From: a virus
Virus record (IMG/VR): IMGVR_UViG_3300010885_030180
Location: 39,606-103,605 of that record
Length of the DNA: 64,000 bases
Strand: one strand, 5' to 3'
How positions within the stretch are numbered: the first letter of the stretch is position 1; the number at the start of each line of letters is the position of its first letter. The notes under the pieces were generated by a model. It saw only the letters and a program-made list of their open reading frames with translations, was not told the origin of the DNA and made no database searches. Below, piece by piece: positions 1 to 9,124 of the stretch. A program made the translations under genes and the position numbers.

Positions 1-1
1 G

Positions 2-502
2 AGTGGTACAGGTACTTATTCAGCAGGTAGTGCTAAGAAGAACAACAAAAATGTTACTGATACTCGTACTGCACAGGTAAGAAACACAAATGCTCCTCAG
101 TCAGCATCATCTATTAGTAGCAATAGTTTAACAGTTACAGGTATATATCCGTACTTCTGGGGCAAGTCAAATACATTGCCGACCACAGCAAGTATCGCAG
201 CAGCAATATTAGCAGGATCAACTAACAAGGTATTGTTAGATGCTAGCGGAACTGTTTCAGTTACTTTTGCGGCAGCAGGACAATATGTATGGATGGCACA
301 TGCAGCATCTTATACTTCTAAAACAAAATGGTTCAACACACAGTTAAATCAAGGTAACATAGGTGCAGGTAATTTTATTCTATCTCCAGTTACACAATCA
401 GTTTCATCACCTGATAGTTTTTGGTCAGGTGTGTCATTTAAAGTATATATTAGCAGTGGTGCTACTAATACAGATGGTATAATACAGTTTACTAATACTT
501 AA
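2..502 (+). CDS. C-terminal part of a tail-fibre/adhesin protein (5' truncated by window edge)
   Basis: The frame is open from base 2 with no stop before it, so this is the 3' end of a longer gene whose start lies outside the window. A TTG at 176 could be read as a start, but the upstream frame encodes sensible Ser/Thr/Asn-rich fibre sequence, so I treat that codon as internal. The last ~100 residues (AAGQYVWMAHAASYTSKTKW, then a Gly/Asn-rich stretch ending in IIQFTNT) look like the beta-rich C-terminal tip of a phage fibre. A 6-base gap separates it from the next fibre gene. The fibre assignment rests on composition and context; no catalytic motif is visible. Confidence 0.7.
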   Translation, partial: SGTGTYSAGSAKKNNKNVTDTRTAQVRNTNAPQSASSISSNSLTVTGIYPYFWGKSNTLPTTASIAAAILAGSTNKVLLDASGTVSVTFAAAGQYVWMAHAASYTSKTKWFNTQLNQGNIGAGNFILSPVTQSVSSPDSFWSGVSFKVYISSGATNTDGIIQFTNT

Positions 503-508
503 AAAAAT

Positions 509-2551
509 ATGTCAATATTATTAAATGACAATTTAAATATTTCAGCTGCTAAGGCAGTTGATAGTCGGTACGGTCCCTATGCAAGTACCGCAGTTGCATT
601 GGCTATAATTCCTGCATTCCAACGATATCAAGGTCTTGTTATTGGTGTTGTCCTATCCAATATACTAACAGAATATTGGTTTAAGGATGGAATATTAGAT
701 ACTGATCTAATAGAAAAATATACAACTGGGTATACTGGTAGTAGTGGTTATTTAGGTAGTAAGGGAAATCCCGGTACATCAGTAAAAATTGTAGGTAGTG
801 TTGTAACAGCAGGTAGTTTACCAGCTGGATATACTGGTGATATTGGTGATGGATACATTACACAAGACCTTGGACATTTATGGGTGTGGACTGGGAGCGC
901 CTGGGTTGATGCAGGCGAGATTAAAGGTCCAACAGGTGGTACAGGATTTACAGGTAGTATTGGTTATACTGGCAGTACAGGATATACAGGTAGTGCAGGA
1001 TATAACGGATCAATAGGTTATACGGGTAGTGTTGGTTATACTGGTAGTTACGGTTATACTGGTAGCAATGGCTATACCGGCTCAATTGGATATACTGGTA
1101 GCAATGGCTATACTGGATCAGTTGGGGATATAGGATATGCCGGTAGTAAAGGTGATGCGGGCTATACTGGTAGCGAAGGTTATACTGGTAGTATAGGAGT
1201 GGGTTACACTGGCTCTGTTGGTCAGTTAGGTTACACCGGTTCTCTTGGTATAGGCTATGCAGGGTCAATTGGCTATACAGGTAGTGTTGGCCGCGATGGA
1301 TATACAGGTAGTATTGGTAGTTTAGGTTACAGTGGTAGTAAAGGCGAGTTAGGATACTCTGGATCAACTGGCTATACAGGTAGCGTTGGCCGCGACGGCT
1401 ACTCGGGTAGTATAGGTGAAATTGGTTTCACTGGTAGTATTGGTGATTTAGGATATACTGGATCACTTGGATATGCCGGCAGTACAGGTAATTCGGGTTA
1501 TACTGGTAGTATTGGAGTGGGATATGCGGGTAGTAAAGGAACTGACGGCACATCAGTTACTATCTTAGGTACTTACTATGATCTGACTGCATTGGCAGCA
1601 GCACATCCAACCGGCGCATTAGGTGATGGTTATATATTATCATATAACGGTCATTTGGCAATATGGAATGGTGCTGCCTGGGCCGATGTAGGAAATATAA
1701 CAGGCCCACAGGGAGCTGATGGGTTTGTTGGAAGTGTCGGATACTCTGGAAGTATAGGTTACAGTGGTAGCAAAGGTGATTTAGGTTACAGTGGTAGCAT
1801 TGGTGGATTAGGATACACTGGTAGTATTGGTGGATTAGGTTATACTGGAAGTTTAGGATATTCAGGTAGTGTTGGCCAAGATGGATACACTGGTAGCATC
1901 GGTGGATTAGGATACACTGGTAGTATTGGTGGATTAGGTTATACTGGTAGCAACGGATACACAGGTAGTGTTGGCCGTGACGGCTACTCAGGTAGCATTG
2001 GTGGATTAGGATACACTGGTAGCAAAGGAGACTTAGGTTATACTGGTAGCAACGGATACACAGGTAGTGTTGGACGTGATGGATATACTGGTAGTGTTGG
2101 TGGATTAGGATACACTGGTAGTAAAGGAGATTTAGGATATTCTGGATCCACTGGATATTCTGGCAGTAATGGATACACTGGTAGTATTGGCGTAGGCTAT
2201 GTAGGTAGTAAAGGTACCGATGGTGTAATTGGATACGACGGTAGCATAGGTTATGCAGGTAGTCGAGGACCTGGTGCTAATCAAGATTTAAACACTACCA
2301 GCAGTGTTATATTTGCAAACTTAACAATTGGACCAACTGGAGTAATTACTTTTGCTAACGGGGCAACACAAAGCGGCCGTGCTCCTAGAATGATAATTGA
2401 TGACGACTTTATTAATGCTCCGGATTATGATATATTTTTTGCTACATTACTACCCGGTGATTTTTACTGGAGCGTATATGCTGGAACTATTATGATTTTA
2501 GTAGATTACGGTGGATATTACGACTGGCAGGATTTAACTGTCTACGCTTAA
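509..2551 (+). CDS. collagen-like tail-fibre protein (GYTGSx repeats)
   Basis: This 680-residue protein starts with a short N-terminal module (about residues 1-72, with SAAKAVDSRYGPYAS) of a type I associate with phage fibres. Long collagen-like tracts of G-Y-T/G-S-x triplets follow (about 73-590). Two copies of a ~55-residue globular module interrupt them (about 92-145 and 347-402, each with GDGYI, a GHL.(V/I)W segment and W(A/V)D(A/V)G). The ~90-residue C-terminus is non-repetitive and acidic. The Gly-x-y register is kept throughout but proline is almost absent. Expected role: a trimeric, rod-like virion fibre. The upstream leader (A-rich, no Shine-Dalgarno) gives weak start support, but the ATG sits 6 bases after the previous stop. 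Confidence 0.8.
   Translation: MSILLNDNLNISAAKAVDSRYGPYASTAVALAIIPAFQRYQGLVIGVVLSNILTEYWFKDGILDTDLIEKYTTGYTGSSGYLGSKGNPGTSVKIVGSVVTAGSLPAGYTGDIGDGYITQDLGHLWVWTGSAWVDAGEIKGPTGGTGFTGSIGYTGSTGYTGSAGYNGSIGYTGSVGYTGSYGYTGSNGYTGSIGYTGSNGYTGSVGDIGYAGSKGDAGYTGSEGYTGSIGVGYTGSVGQLGYTGSLGIGYAGSIGYTGSVGRDGYTGSIGSLGYSGSKGELGYSGSTGYTGSVGRDGYSGSIGEIGFTGSIGDLGYTGSLGYAGSTGNSGYTGSIGVGYAGSKGTDGTSVTILGTYYDLTALAAAHPTGALGDGYILSYNGHLAIWNGAAWADVGNITGPQGADGFVGSVGYSGSIGYSGSKGDLGYSGSIGGLGYTGSIGGLGYTGSLGYSGSVGQDGYTGSIGGLGYTGSIGGLGYTGSNGYTGSVGRDGYSGSIGGLGYTGSKGDLGYTGSNGYTGSVGRDGYTGSVGGLGYTGSKGDLGYSGSTGYSGSNGYTGSIGVGYVGSKGTDGVIGYDGSIGYAGSRGPGANQDLNTTSSVIFANLTIGPTGVITFANGATQSGRAPRMIIDDDFINAPDYDIFFATLLPGDFYWSVYAGTIMILVDYGGYYDWQDLTVYA
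728..2276 (+). repeat. collagen-like GYTGSx coding repeat
   Basis: Units of about 18 bases (ggt-tat-act-ggt-agt-x) encode alternating G-Y-T and G-S-x triplets. Synonymous variation is high but the amino-acid pattern is almost invariant. The same repeat recurs in two other genes at about 8695-8990 and 18955-19900. Confidence 0.9.
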
Positions 2552-2554
2552 TCA

Positions 2555-2561
2555 ATAAATA
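2555..2561 (+). promoter_or_regulatory. weak late-promoter-like ATAAATA
   Basis: ATAAATA lies in the 17-base gap before the ATG at 2569. If used like a T4 late promoter, the transcript would start only a few bases before the start codon. It may be coincidental in AT-rich DNA. Confidence 0.3.
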
Positions 2562-2568
2562 TTAAGTT

Positions 2569-5500
2569 ATGGCAATTTTCTTTTATCCCTATCCCACTAC
2601 TCAACCTAATACAGTCTTATCTCAATTTGTATTAAATGACATATGGGTAAGCCAAAACGGCGCACCTGTACAGCTAACATACAATGCAATTACTAAAAAG
2701 AATGCCTGGACAAAGTATACAACACCACCAGCAGTAGGAGGAATTAGTGCGTCGATTAATGGCGGTCCACCAGTAATTGCATCAACATTAGTCAGTAATA
2801 CATCTTTAACTAAAGACCAAAGTACTTCATTTGTACCAGTAACTGCTTACGGTGGTGCAGCCGTTGCATCGTCTTATACTGTCACTGGCGCTACGGTAAC
2901 TGGATTAACAGCAACAATTAGTCCTGCATTACCTGCAGGTTTAACATTGAGTACTACTCTAACCGTTAAGTCGGTAACAGGTGCAGATAGCGTTCCAAGA
3001 TTGTATAATTCAGTAGATGTTACAATTTCAGGTACACCCACTGTAGCAATTGCCGGTACTACTTTTATAGTTACATTTACTGATGCAGGTGGTCAAACTT
3101 CCGGAGCATCGTTTAATTTAACTGTAACTGGCCCAGTTATTCCAACTTTGGTAGCTACCCAGTCTGTAGCATCTACTTCATTAACAAAAAATGTAGCGGC
3201 CGCAGCATTTACTCCAGTTACTGGTTCAGGTGGACAAAATCCTTTAAGTTATGGAGTAAGCCCAAGTTTACCAGCAGGGTTAAGTTTTAATTCTACTAAT
3301 GGACAAATAACCGGTACTCCAACAGTTGCACTTTCTGCAACTACATTTACTGTAACGGTTACTGATAGCCTAGGGCAAACAGCCAGTAACACATTTAGTT
3401 TAACAGTAGTAAATCCACCAGCATTGGTATTATCTCAATCAGTTACCACTAAAGATTTAACACAAAATGTAGCGATAACAGCATTTATTCCAGTAAGTGC
3501 AACAGGCGGATATGGAACACTTACTTATAGTATAAGTCCAACATTACCTGCAGGATTAAGTTTTAGTATTGTTACTGGACAGATTAGCGGAACACCTACT
3601 GTATCTAGTGCTGCTAACAATTACACGGTAACTATTACTGATACACTTGCACAATCAGTTAATGCAACATTTTCGTTAAGTGTTACTCCTGCGCAAGTAA
3701 TAACAGTACAGGCTGTACCAAATACAACACTAACACAAAAGATTGTTGCAACAGAATTTACTCCTGTTACGGGCAGTGGCGGCACCGGCACACTAACTTA
3801 TGCAGTTAGTCCATCATTACCAACTGGATTGAGTTTCAATAGTTCAAACGGTTTAATATCTGGTACTCCAACTGTAACTTCTGGCCTTACTGTTTATACA
3901 GTAACCGTAACTGATTCACAGACACAAACCAGCAGTAAGACATTTAGTTTAACAGTTAACGCACCACCTGCATTAAGTACTACTCAAGCAATTGCTACAA
4001 AATCGTTGTCGCAAAATGCAGTAGCAACACCATTTATACCTGTAACTGCAACGGGTGGTGTTCCTTCATTGGTATTTGCAATTAGCCCAGCACTACCAGC
4101 AGGATTAACATTTAGTAGCACTACTGGACAAGTTTCTGGAACACCAAGTGTTGCCACTATTGCTACTACCTATACTGTTACTGTTACTGATGCGGTAGCT
4201 CAAACTAGTAGTAAGACATTTCTTTTAAATGTAGATGCGGTATCTTTAACTACTACACTGGTAGTTCCTACTACTGTATTATTGCAAAATGATCTAGCAG
4301 CATCATTTACTCCTGTAACAGGCAGCGGCGGTATTGGTACATTAAATTATGCTGTCAGTCCTGCACTACCAACTGGATTGACATTTAACACTAATAATGG
4401 TTTAATAAGTGGTACACCTACTGTTATTTTAGCAACTACTAATTTCACAGTAACCGTTACCGATAGCAATAATATACCACAGAGTAGCAGCAAGACATTT
4501 AGTCTAACTGTTAATCCAAAAGCAGTAGTTACTGTACAGGCCGTTCCTAGCACAGTAATAACTCAAAATATTAGTATTACTCCGTTTATTCCTGTAACAG
4601 CTAGTGGAGGTACCGGCACATTAACTTATGCGGTTAGTCCTGCATTACCAACTGGATTGAGTTTTAATACTGTCAATGGACAGATTAGTGGAAACTCCGG
4701 TTCTGTACTAAGTCAAACTACATATACCGTTACAGTTACAGATTCTAATACTGTACCTCAAAGCAGTAGTAAAACATTTACATTAACTGTTAATGCATTA
4801 CCTGCACTTACTACTACATTGGTACAGGCTACAGCAACTTTAACTCAGAATACAGCAGTAACAGCATTTATTCCAGTAACAGGTACAGGTGGGTATGGAA
4901 CGCTTGCTTATAGTATAAGTCCTGCATTACCGAGCGGATTAAGTTTTAATACTTCAAATGGTCAAGTAACTGGAACTCCATCGGTTCTTAGTGGAACCAC
5001 TAATTATATAGTAACGGTCACTGACGGTGCATCACAATCTAGTAACAAGACATTTAGTTTAACAGTCAATGCTGGACCTATTGTTACAACAGTATTGGTA
5101 GCCGCTCAAACAATCACTCAGTATATACTGGCTACTACATTTAAACCAGTTAATGGTACAGGCGGATATGGAACATTATTATATAGTGTTAGTCCAACAT
5201 TACCAAGTGGATTAAATTTAAATAGTTCAACTGGTTTTATTACTGGTACTCCTACAGTTGTACAAGGTGCAACTACCTATACTATAACAGTTACTGATTC
5301 AGTACCACAGACCAGTAGTAAGACATTTACATTAACTGTAGAAGCACCTCCGGCAATATCTACAGTTTTAGCAGTCCCAACTAGTGCATTAACGATTGGT
5401 GTTGCAGCAAGTGCATTTACTCCGGTAACTGCTACTGGCGGATATGGCACATTGTCATATGCTATTGGTACTAGCTTACCGGGTGGATTAATATTTAATA

Positions 5501-8500
5501 CTTCAACCGGAGTAGTAAGTGGTACTCCTACAGTAATATCAAGTAGTAATCCTTATACCGTTACAGTTACTGACACGCTATCACAACTTAGCAGCAAAAC
5601 ATTTAGTTTATCGGTAAGTTATCCTTTATTGAGTACTACTCAGGTAATTGCTACTAAAACTATTACACAGAATATCGATACAGCATCATTTACACCGGTT
5701 ACATATACTGGTGGTTATGGGGCTGTTGCATATTCCATTGCTCCTGCTTTACCAAGTGGACTGGCAATTAATACATCCACTGGATTGATCAGTGGAATAG
5801 CAATTACATCTAGTACTGTTGCCCTTTATACAGTTACCGCTACTGATGCCGCGGCGCAAACTAGTAGTAAGGGATTTAGTTTAACTGTATTACCTGAACC
5901 ACCACCTCCAGCGGTAGTTGCTACACTATCAACATCAAGCTATTCGTTTGTTAAAAATGTAGCCGTTACTACATTTACTCCTGTAGTAGGTAGTGGTGGT
6001 AAGGGTACTCTTTCGTATTCTATTGATATTGGATTACCTAGCGGATTAACTTTCATTCCAACTACAGGACAGATATTAGGAACACCAACTGGTACAAGTA
6101 ACACTACTACATACTCAGTAACAGTTACTGATTCAATATCACAGACTGCTAGTAAGTCGTTTAGTATCTATGTGGCGCCACCACCACCTCCACCTGCATT
6201 AGTTGTAACAGCCACAATTGTTACAAAAACATTAATAAAGAATGTAGCAGCAACAGCATTTATTCCAGTAACTGCCACCGGAGGAGTTGGAGCATATACA
6301 TTTAATGTTAGTCCAAGTTTACCAACAGGATTAACTTTCTTAAGTTCCAATGGACAGATTATTGGTACTCCAAGTAGCACCAGTTCTACAGCTACTTATA
6401 GTATAACTGTTGCAGATACAGTACCACAATATAATACAGCAACATTCTTATTAAATGTAATTAATCCGCCTGCGTTAGCCACCACCGCTACTGCGGCTAC
6501 TTTCTCATTGCAGAAAGATGTTACAATTTCTGCATTTTATCCTGTAACTGCAACAGGCGGTTATGGAACACTTACTTATAGTATAAGTCCAACATTACCA
6601 AGTGGATTGAGTTTTAATTCTACAAATGGTCAGGTAACTGGTACTCCAACAATATATAATGCTAGTACCAGTTATACAATAACAGTAACTGATCAAGCAG
6701 CACAATCAAGCAGCACAGCAGTTTCAATAAGTGTGATACCTGCGTCATTGGTTACAACATTAGCAGTAACATCTAGCACATTTGTTAATGGAGTTACTAT
6801 TACAGCGGTTACTCCAGTAACTGCAACAGGTGGATATACTCCGTACACATATGAAATAAGTTCACCGTTGCCTACCGGATTGGCATTTAGTACAAGTACA
6901 GGGCAAATAACAGGTAAACCTACCGCATCAATATCTGCCACACCATTTACTATAACAGTTAAAGATTTTGGAGTTACTCAAGCTAGCAGCAAGGTTTATA
7001 CATTAACAGTTAATAATCCACCTGCATTAGTTACTGTACAGGATGTTCCTACAGTTAGTTTAACTAGATATGTTGATGTTGCAAATGTATCACCTGTGAG
7101 TGCTAGTGGTGGTTACGGAACTATTTCTTTTGCAATTACTCCTACATTGCCTAGTGGATTAAGTTTCAATGCATCAAATGGTAAGATCACCGGAACTCCT
7201 ACACAATTAGATAATCGTGTATATACTATAACTGCCGCGGATTCTTTAGGGCAAACTAGCAGCAAGACATTTACATTATCAGTTGTACCTGTTCCAATTG
7301 TTACAACATTAGCAGTAGCCAGTAAAAATCTACAGGTACTTGAGTTAGCTACTCCTTTTACTCCTGTTACTGCAACAGATGGGTCAGGTACATTAACCTG
7401 GGCAATAGATAAACTATTACCAAGTGGACTTACAATCAGTACATCTACTGGTTTAATTAGCGGAACTCCTTCTGTAATAAGTTCATTAACAAACTATGCG
7501 GTTACTGTTTCAGATGCAAGTACCTCTAGTAGCAAAACATTTAGTTTATTAATTGACTTTTTACCATTAACCGTTGAACAATTAATTACAGTTAATACAT
7601 TAACACAAAATGTAGCAGCGGTTGCATTTAAACCAGTTAATGCTATTGGTGGTGTTGGTACTTTAGTATATTCAACTGTACCTAGTTTGCAGGCCGGCCT
7701 TAGTATCAATACCAGCACCGGTTATATCAGTGGTACTCCTACTATTGTAACTGCTGGTACTGTGTATTCAGTAGTTGCAACGGATACTATAAGCAATGTC
7801 AATAGTAGTACATTTACTTTAGTTGTTAATGCACCGCCTGCATTAACTACTACCGTAACTACTAGTTCTATCTCACTTACAGTTAATAACGGTGTTGTTC
7901 CTAATATTAGACCAATATTAGGTACAGGTGGATATGGATCACTACGTTATAGTCTTAATAATTCTCCTATCTTTCCTCAAGGATTAACATTTAATACAAG
8001 TACTGGATATATCAGTGGTACTCCAACATTATTAGGGTCTGTACAAACATATACAGTTACCGTAAGAGACGATCTATCTCAAGTTAGTACACAGACATTT
8101 AATTTACAAGTAATTCCACTTCCGATTACTATTACAGTACCTTATCCTACAGCAGCATTAACACAGTATACTCAAGTTACACCATTTGTTCCTGTAGTAG
8201 GCACACTTGGTTATGGTGCATTGACCTATAGTATAAATCCACCATTATCAACGGGATTAAATTTTGATATCAATACTGGAGAAGTTAGCGGCACACCTAC
8301 CAGTACAGTCGGTGATGCTGTACATTATGTAACTGTTACTGACCAAGCTGGACAAAATAATACTGGAACAACTACTATTGTTATTAGTGATAATCCACCT
8401 CCTACATTATTGGCAGTATTACAATCTTCTTATATTGCGTTAACATTGGGTGAATTATCTGAGACAATACCAGTAACTGGTAGTAGCGGTTATGGCACAT

Positions 8501-9090
8501 ATAGTTATTCAATAAGTCCTAGTCAGTTGCCAGCTGGACTAACATTTAATACAGTTAACGGATTAATTAGTGGAACGCCTACAGCAGTATTCACAAGTAC
8601 AAGTTTTACTATTACTGTAACTGACGGTGTTCCACAAACAGCAATACAATCTTTTAATTTAGCAGTAATAGAGGCTATAGTAACACAGGGCAAGGGATAT
8701 ACAGGTAGTCGTGGATATACAGGTTCAATAGGCGTAGGATACACTGGCAGTAAAGGCAATATTGGCTATATAGGTAGTTTTGGCTACACGGGCTCAATTG
8801 GTTATACCGGTAGTGCTGGTCAAAATGGTTATACCGGATCAGCAAGTACCGCAAGTGGATATACCGGTTCAATTGGCGCAGGGTACACTGGTTCGGTTGG
8901 CAACACAGGTACTGGATATACTGGATCTATTGGAATAGGATATACTGGTAGTCGAGGTTATGTAGGTAGCAAAGGTGAAAAAGGCGACCCGGGAACAGGT
9001 GGTGGCGGCGGCTATTTTGGTAACTTTGACGGAGGTCAACCTGACTCTAATTATGGTGGAATCACTAGTATCGATGCTGGTGGGGTCTAG
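2569..9090 (+). CDS. giant adhesin/fibre with ~21 putative Ig (He_PIG-type) repeats and collagen-like C-terminus
   Basis: This 2173-residue protein is built from about 21 tandem repeats of ~85-90 residues. Each carries a core such as SPALPTGLSFN, then xxGxISGTPTV, then YTVTVTD and KTFSLTV. This is the signature of 'putative Ig' (He_PIG) beta-sandwich domains of bacterial surface adhesins. The first ~60 residues are non-repetitive (MAIFFYPYPTTQPNT) and likely attach the protein to a partner. After about residue 2040 it switches to GYTGSx collagen-like repeats and ends with a glycine run and a short tail. Expected role: a very long extended virion fibre contacting the host surface. No enzymatic motif is seen. 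No Shine-Dalgarno precedes the ATG. Confidence 0.8.
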   Translation: MAIFFYPYPTTQPNTVLSQFVLNDIWVSQNGAPVQLTYNAITKKNAWTKYTTPPAVGGISASINGGPPVIASTLVSNTSLTKDQSTSFVPVTAYGGAAVASSYTVTGATVTGLTATISPALPAGLTLSTTLTVKSVTGADSVPRLYNSVDVTISGTPTVAIAGTTFIVTFTDAGGQTSGASFNLTVTGPVIPTLVATQSVASTSLTKNVAAAAFTPVTGSGGQNPLSYGVSPSLPAGLSFNSTNGQITGTPTVALSATTFTVTVTDSLGQTASNTFSLTVVNPPALVLSQSVTTKDLTQNVAITAFIPVSATGGYGTLTYSISPTLPAGLSFSIVTGQISGTPTVSSAANNYTVTITDTLAQSVNATFSLSVTPAQVITVQAVPNTTLTQKIVATEFTPVTGSGGTGTLTYAVSPSLPTGLSFNSSNGLISGTPTVTSGLTVYTVTVTDSQTQTSSKTFSLTVNAPPALSTTQAIATKSLSQNAVATPFIPVTATGGVPSLVFAISPALPAGLTFSSTTGQVSGTPSVATIATTYTVTVTDAVAQTSSKTFLLNVDAVSLTTTLVVPTTVLLQNDLAASFTPVTGSGGIGTLNYAVSPALPTGLTFNTNNGLISGTPTVILATTNFTVTVTDSNNIPQSSSKTFSLTVNPKAVVTVQAVPSTVITQNISITPFIPVTASGGTGTLTYAVSPALPTGLSFNTVNGQISGNSGSVLSQTTYTVTVTDSNTVPQSSSKTFTLTVNALPALTTTLVQATATLTQNTAVTAFIPVTGTGGYGTLAYSISPALPSGLSFNTSNGQVTGTPSVLSGTTNYIVTVTDGASQSSNKTFSLTVNAGPIVTTVLVAAQTITQYILATTFKPVNGTGGYGTLLYSVSPTLPSGLNLNSSTGFITGTPTVVQGATTYTITVTDSVPQTSSKTFTLTVEAPPAISTVLAVPTSALTIGVAASAFTPVTATGGYGTLSYAIGTSLPGGLIFNTSTGVVSGTPTVISSSNPYTVTVTDTLSQLSSKTFSLSVSYPLLSTTQVIATKTITQNIDTASFTPVTYTGGYGAVAYSIAPALPSGLAINTSTGLISGIAITSSTVALYTVTATDAAAQTSSKGFSLTVLPEPPPPAVVATLSTSSYSFVKNVAVTTFTPVVGSGGKGTLSYSIDIGLPSGLTFIPTTGQILGTPTGTSNTTTYSVTVTDSISQTASKSFSIYVAPPPPPPALVVTATIVTKTLIKNVAATAFIPVTATGGVGAYTFNVSPSLPTGLTFLSSNGQIIGTPSSTSSTATYSITVADTVPQYNTATFLLNVINPPALATTATAATFSLQKDVTISAFYPVTATGGYGTLTYSISPTLPSGLSFNSTNGQVTGTPTIYNASTSYTITVTDQAAQSSSTAVSISVIPASLVTTLAVTSSTFVNGVTITAVTPVTATGGYTPYTYEISSPLPTGLAFSTSTGQITGKPTASISATPFTITVKDFGVTQASSKVYTLTVNNPPALVTVQDVPTVSLTRYVDVANVSPVSASGGYGTISFAITPTLPSGLSFNASNGKITGTPTQLDNRVYTITAADSLGQTSSKTFTLSVVPVPIVTTLAVASKNLQVLELATPFTPVTATDGSGTLTWAIDKLLPSGLTISTSTGLISGTPSVISSLTNYAVTVSDASTSSSKTFSLLIDFLPLTVEQLITVNTLTQNVAAVAFKPVNAIGGVGTLVYSTVPSLQAGLSINTSTGYISGTPTIVTAGTVYSVVATDTISNVNSSTFTLVVNAPPALTTTVTTSSISLTVNNGVVPNIRPILGTGGYGSLRYSLNNSPIFPQGLTFNTSTGYISGTPTLLGSVQTYTVTVRDDLSQVSTQTFNLQVIPLPITITVPYPTAALTQYTQVTPFVPVVGTLGYGALTYSINPPLSTGLNFDINTGEVSGTPTSTVGDAVHYVTVTDQAGQNNTGTTTIVISDNPPPTLLAVLQSSYIALTLGELSETIPVTGSSGYGTYSYSISPSQLPAGLTFNTVNGLISGTPTAVFTSTSFTITVTDGVPQTAIQSFNLAVIEAIVTQGKGYTGSRGYTGSIGVGYTGSKGNIGYIGSFGYTGSIGYTGSAGQNGYTGSASTASGYTGSIGAGYTGSVGNTGTGYTGSIGIGYTGSRGYVGSKGEKGDPGTGGGGGYFGNFDGGQPDSNYGGITSIDAGGV
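3136..8670 (+). repeat. tandem He_PIG-type Ig-like domain repeats (about 21 copies)
   Basis: The DNA repeats with a period of about 255-270 bases. I counted 21 copies of the LP(A/T/S)GL...GxITGTPT core by eye, including divergent copies near 7680, 7980 and 8250. Confidence 0.85.
8695..8990 (+). repeat. collagen-like GYTGSx coding repeat at the adhesin C-terminus
   Basis: This shorter tract of the same G-Y-T/G-S-x coding repeat is interrupted once by an A-S-T-A-S spacer. That spacer also occurs repeatedly in the 12607-22188 gene, linking the two genes by shared sequence. Confidence 0.85.
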
Positions 9091-9091
9091 G

Positions 9092-9098
9092 ATAAATA
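9092..9098 (+). promoter_or_regulatory. late promoter (GATAAATAT)
   Basis: An ATAAATA element follows the stop of the giant adhesin, 26 bases before the ATG at 9125. Its spacing matches the other late-promoter-like sites in the window. Confidence 0.55.
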
Positions 9099-9124
9099 TC
9101 GTACAGCAGATATAAAAGGTAAAA

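Noticed and set aside
948-1367. Open minus-strand frame of 139 codons
   Set aside because: It is the antisense of the GYTGSx repeat; its Tyr/Gln/His-rich repetitive product and lack of start signals mark it as a shadow. The same holds for 8675-8872 and 19364-19672.
728-2276. Regularly spaced short repeats as a CRISPR array
   Set aside because: The units are contiguous codons with no unique spacers, lie inside an open gene and follow a strict Gly-x-y protein pattern.
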